A stretch of DNA of 64,000 bases from Dromiciops gliroides (taxonomy: Eukaryota; Chordata; Mammalia; Microbiotheria; Microbiotheriidae): the NCBI RefSeq assembly GCF_019393635.1, contig NC_057862.1, forward strand, positions 679,194,814-679,258,813. The letters run 5' to 3'. Position 1 is the first letter of the stretch. Each line of letters begins with the position of its first letter. The translations under genes were made by a program, and so were the position numbers. Below, in pieces: positions 59,801-64,000 of the stretch. The notes below the pieces were generated by a model, which worked only from the letters and a program-made list of their open reading frames with translations, was not told the origin of the DNA and ran no database searches.

Positions 59801-60797
59801 CAAGCCTTATGATTCTTTAATGTTGAAGCTGCTAGGTCCTGAGCAATCCAGAGTGTTGTCCTCATCTGAATTTGTGTTTGCCTCTTCCCTGTCAATACAG
59901 AAGCTCTCAATGGTGAGAGCTCTTTTTTGTTTCTTACTCATACTGCAGCTTATTTTTAAAAAAATTTTTTAAAGTTGAGGTCTCCTCTGGGGGCACCAGT
60001 GTACCTGTTTCAAGCTTCTTGTGCTGGGATATAGGGGCTGTGTCACTCTATGTGTTACTCAGTGTAGGCTGTCTACACTGAGGCCTCTATGGATTGTAGA
60101 TTTTTCACTGCCCTGGACTTCCTGTCAGAGTGCGCCTGTCCTGTGGGTGGCCCTCCAGCTGGCAACCTGCCCTCTTGGCTGGTGCAGGTGGGTTTTGCCA
60201 CTGTTCTGCTGTGCCACCAGCTTGTTGTGCCAGGATCCAAGGGCTTGAGTTGCTTGGCTGTGGCCCACAGCTTCCTGCTGACTTGCCCTGACCCTTTTCT
60301 AAGCGCTGCACTGAGGTGAGCTGAGCCTCTCTTTTGCCTGAGTGAGACTGACCTTTCCTGAAGTCTTCTAAATTATCTCTAGTTGGAAGACTGTGTCTCT
60401 CTGTCTCTTTTCAGTTTCTGTAGTTTCAGAATCTATCTAGAGGCTTGATTTAATGTTCTTTTTGAGGGAAGTTCACATGATTTGCTGGCTACTCTCTGCC
60501 ATCTTGGCTCTGCCCCTCCCAAAAGGCAAACTTTAAAACATAGCCCTGTAAAGTAGCCCACACCTGGGTTTTATAGGGCTTATTGCTAGAAGGGATCATT
60601 TAATTTGACCCCCTTCTGTTGGACAGGAGGGAACGGAGAGACTTTTGTCTTCAACAACACCAGCAATAAAGTGGGAGGAGTACATGTGTGTATGTGTATG
60701 TGTGCATATGTATATATGTGCATATATGTGAACCTGCATTATGTGTATGTATTTGTATATATGTATATGCATTGTGTTTCTGTGTGTATTTGTGTAT

Positions 60798-61108
60798 AAA
60801 GGGGTAGCTAGGTGGCTCAGTGTATAGACCACTGGCCCTGAAGTTTGGAGGACCTGAGTCACCTCAGACACTTACTTGCTGTTTGACCCTGGGCAAGTCA
60901 CTTAACCCCAGTTGCCTTAAACATTCAGGGCCATCTCCATTGATCCTGATCTATATCTTGCCACTGGACCCAGAGAGCTCTGAAGGAAAGAGTGAGACTG
61001 GTGACTTTACACAGCTCTACCTCACTTATATTCAATTCACTGCAAGTCAGGATATCATGGTCCTCTTTGGGAATTAAGGACAAGCAACAATAACAATATT
61101 TGGTTTTG
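60798..61108 (+). repeat. Composite CORE-SINE with a roughly 170-bp distinct tail
   Basis: Same head and tail as the minus-strand copy at 45008-45305; ends acaagcaacaataacaata. Confidence 0.82.
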
Positions 61109-61245
61109 TGTATGTACAAATATGTGTATGTGAACTGTGTTTGTGTGTGGCTACATGTCTGTGTATATGTATGTATGCATGGGTTATATGTATGTATGTA
61201 TGTATATGTGTATGTGTGGGGAGAAGGGGGATCTGTTCATGGCTC

Positions 61246-61247
<2 letters not shown>

Positions 61248-61302
<55 letters not shown>

Positions 61303-61355
61303 CATCTATCTATCTATCTCTTTCTCTATCATCTCTATCTATCTATCATCTATCT
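61248..61355. repeat. (CTAT)n tetranucleotide array
   Basis: About 18 perfect units and then degenerate units. The array seems to continue at 62111-62285 beyond an LTR. Confidence 0.95.
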
Positions 61356-61359
61356 CTAT

Positions 61360-62110
61360 TGTAAGGGCCAAATTTAGTAATGGAAGAGTTAATTGGGTGG
61401 CTCACCTTAATATTGGGTAAGAAAAGAAACAGCCTCTTTCAAAAACAAAACAGCTTTATTAATGGGAACAAATTTAAAACAATATCTGAATCACACAAGT
61501 GAGATTAACAGAACTAGAAACAATGTACAATTCTCTGGAGTAAAAAGGCTCCAGGCACCCGAACCTGCCTCCAGCCCAGCTAGCAGCGCTAGCTTTGTCT
61601 CAAAAACCAAACCAAACCAAACCAAACCAAACCAAAACAAAACACACTCACCAATGCCACAAATCTGTAGCTCTAAGGAGAATTAGCTGTGTAGTCTTTT
61701 CTGTTTTGTCTGAAGGTCAAACACCAGCAGCTTCTCTGTCTGCCTTCCTTCTCCATTTCCCTCAGAGACCTCTCTAACTGCCTTTTAACTGTATCTCTAA
61801 CTGACTCTCCCACAGGGGAGGGGAGGTTCTTAGCCATGCTGAGTCTCCAATTGGCTCAGCACACCCACATGGGCTGTCACCATTATAATCTAGCCAGACC
61901 CATGTGGGCGTGAGAGAGCTATTAGAGGAAGGCTAGTTACTTAGTTTCAATAAATGTTCCCTGTGGTCAGAGTTTCTCTTGTTTGTTCAATTATCTCCAA
62001 AAGCACACATCCATTCTCTCTTAGGTTTTTAAGCTTACCTTTTTTTGGTCTGACCATAATAATGCAAAGATAGGGCTATAAAAACCCCAAATCACAATTA
62101 ATTCCTTATA
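61360..62110 (-). mobile_element. Solo LTR inserted in a tetranucleotide array
   Basis: Flanked by ctat on both sides, which may be a 4-bp duplication or part of the array. On the minus strand an AATAAA signal (about 61455) is followed by a U5-like part. Includes an (ACCAA)n run, 61605-61645. A fossil. Confidence 0.6.
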
Positions 62111-62285
62111 CTATTATATCTATCTATCTGTCTATCATCTATCTCTCACTATCATATCTATCTATATCTATCATCTCTACCTATCATATCTCTCTATCAT
62201 CTATCTCTCTATCATATCTATCTAATCTATCATCTATCTATCTCTATCTATCTATCTATCCATCTATCTCTAACTATCCATCCAT
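62111..62285. repeat. (CTAT)n degenerate array
   Basis: TATC/CTAT units with interruptions, probably once joined to 61248-61355. Confidence 0.9.
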
Positions 62286-62894
62286 CCATAGAGTATACGT
62301 GTGTATATTTTTTTGTTCTGGATGTTGCTGCCAATCTGCTGAAGCCCACAGACCCCTTCTCAGGATGATGTTTCAAAATACACAAACTACAAAGGATGAA
62401 AAGGAAACCAATTAGAGTGAGGTAGTTTTTACATGTGTATATATACATACATGCATATTTTATTTTCTGCATGTATTCACACCTATAAGTTCACAGACCC
62501 CAGACTAAGAACTCTCTTTTAGGATAAAGCAGAACTCCCATTTTCAACAGTTTATTCATTAACATGTTCCAATGAATTACACAACCAGACAACCACAAAC
62601 ATATCCAGACATTCAGCAGATATGCTGAAATGAAAACCTTATCATGCCAGGCAGCTCCACTGTGTAACTCTAGGCAAGTTGTCCAATTCCTCTGAGCCTC
62701 CATTTCCTTTTTTTGTACAATGAGGATGTGTGAACTAGGCTATTACTCTGACATTCTATGCTTGACTGGTAATTCAGGGTAGTGGAAAGAGCCCTAAAAT
62801 TGGTGTCTAGAGGAATTGGCTTGGTCCCATTTCTTTTACTTAATATCTGTATGACCTTGGAAAAAGAATTTTACCTTTTCCTAATGAATAAATG

Positions 62895-63045
62895 AAAGTG
62901 CATTTATTAAAGGCTTACTATGTGCCAAGAACTGGTGCTAGGGATACAAATTGTGACAAGTACTAAGTGCTAGGGATACAAATGCAAACTGAGCCCCTGA
63001 CCTCAAGGCACTGACATTCTAATAGGAGTAGACAAACCATATAGA
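62895..63045 (-). repeat. THER1/MIR-type SINE fragment
   Basis: Has gcatttattaaaggcttacta and cctcaaggcactgacattcta, with a short internal duplication of aagtgctagggatacaaat. Confidence 0.7.
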
Positions 63046-63514
63046 AGAGTGGTGCCACAGAAAATAATTTGCTTTGGAAGTGACAAGAATGGTAAGTGAA
63101 AACATAAGAGAGTTGATTGACTCACCCTTTCTAATAGCAATGGTGGTCTTGATCAGGTTCTGTAACTGGAATGTGGGGGAGGGGAGCAGAGGGTGTGCAT
63201 TCAGCTAAGGTATTGGCTGGGGAGTAAAGTGAGGCACAGCTGGGGCTGACCTAGATTTAGTGGGCCAGGAGAGACATTATTTAATCATAACAGAGAGGAA
63301 TCAGAATGAGAGTTCTAGAACTGAAAGGTTCAAGCCCTCCAGGGCATGGTCTTTGGTGCCATCTTGGTGGCAAGATGGCAAGAGAGGGGAAACATGACCG
63401 AGGAGTTAAATGAGGGTTGGACCCAAACCTTTAAAATCTCTGTCCATCTTGGAATTCTATGATTCTAGGTTTGTTCACCCATACAAATGCACAATTCACA
63501 GCTGGCAAGGGAGG

Positions 63515-63945
63515 GAAAAAACAAAAAGCACTTGTTAAGCACCTACTATGTGCTAGGCATAGTGCTAAGTACTTTACAAATATTATCTTATTTGTTCCTC
63601 ACAACACCACAGTGAGGAAGGTGTTATTATCACCCCCATTTTACAGATTGGGAAGCTGAGGTAGAGGTTAAGTGACCTATCCATGGTTCCAGATCTAGTA
63701 AGAATCTGAGGTTGGATTTGAACTCAGGTATTCCCGTCTCCAGAACCAGTGCTCTATCCACTGTACCATCTTTTTTTTTTTGCAGGGCAATGGGGGTTAA
63801 GTGACTTGCCCAGGGTCACACAGCTAGTAAGTGTCAAGTGTCAGAGGCCACATTTGAACTCAGGTCCTCCTGAACCTAGGACCAGTGCTTTATCCATTGT
63901 GCCACCTAGCTGCCCCCCCCCACTGTACCATCTAATTGAGTCTAA
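63515..63945 (-). repeat. THER1/MIR-type SINE with a WSINE inside
   Basis: The outer SINE has aagcacctactatgtgctagg. A CORE-SINE at about 63769-63919 is inserted near its end, with cactgtaccatct duplications. Confidence 0.85.
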
Positions 63946-64000
63946 GCAGGAGGAGACTGCAAAGAAGTTCGGATTTGAAGATTCAATGTGAATGGTATGA

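Larger units (their letters stand above)
54660..60514 (-). mobile_element. Near full-length L1 LINE
   Basis: Read on the minus strand: 5' untranslated region 60514-about 59950, starting ggggcagagccaagatggc; ORF1 C-terminal part 59608-59910 (YPVKLSILFQGK, RPELN), with the ORF1 N-terminal part missing; ORF2 endonuclease (EYTFFSA-HGTFS at about 58540, SDHDAI near 58425); reverse transcriptase SPGPDGF near 57710 and LFVDDM near 57030; ORF2 C-terminal part 55116-55655 (cysteine-rich, MHCWW). Then a 3' untranslated region with a long (AT)n and the poly-A end. ORF2 has several frameshifts and stops. Flanked by aaaaggcaaacttt (54646-54659 and about 60515-60530). Confidence 0.92.

Overview
This is a stretch of mammalian, almost certainly marsupial, nuclear DNA. 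It has low CpG content, split genes with GT-AG introns, and very dense interspersed repeats. The recurrent roughly 145-bp element beginning ggggcagctaggtggcacag and ending in poly-A is a marsupial CORE-SINE (WSINE/WALLSI type). It occurs with MAR1-type SINEs that carry an RTE-like tail, with THER1/MIR elements, and with L1, L2, CR1/L3 and RTE/BovB LINEs. Together these point to a marsupial, probably an Australian lineage, though the species cannot be read from the sequence.

The only complete host gene I can assemble is a C-type lectin receptor on the + strand, 28638-44173. It has six exons, consistent GT-AG introns and matching phases, and encodes 366 aa. It is a type II membrane protein: a short cytoplasmic tail with a YENI motif, one membrane span, a long neck encoded by one exon, and a C-terminal carbohydrate-recognition domain (CRD) split over three exons. 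The best match is the langerin/CLEC4F pair. Its CRD keeps WIGL and WND, but the EPN-type calcium/sugar motif reads QSQ. Upstream lie two decayed copies of the first CRD exon (18039-19149 and 25441-25591) inside a duplicated block, so the locus once held more lectin units.

Layout. 1-3.75 kb: an old L1 (- strand). 3.8-9.4 kb: SINEs and a CR1/L3 LINE. 9.5-14.7 kb: LTR relics, a 21-bp palindromic tandem repeat and diverged direct repeats. 15.4-19.4 kb: duplicated lectin block A, broken up by a Tigger1-type DNA transposon (itself carrying a solo LTR) and an L1 3' end. 20-24 kb: an L1 piece, a BovB/RTE LINE and a solo LTR. 24.6-25.9 kb: lectin block B. 28.3-28.6 kb: a long GA/GAA purine tract directly in front of the lectin start codon. 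28.6-44.2 kb: the lectin gene, with repeats in its introns including a TCTAYG hexamer array. 45-54 kb: LTR relics and SINEs, plus a four-layer nest ending in an RPL37A retrocopy with an uninterrupted reading frame. 54.66-60.51 kb: a near full-length L1 (- strand) with clear target-site duplications. 60.8-64 kb: SINEs, tetranucleotide arrays and another LTR.

I see no tRNA or rRNA gene, no CRISPR array and no bacterial-type system. The most interesting signals are the lectin gene's altered ligand site and neck, the dead sister exons, the purine tract that keeps the lectin frame open upstream, and the nested RPL37A retrocopy beside an LTR TATA box.
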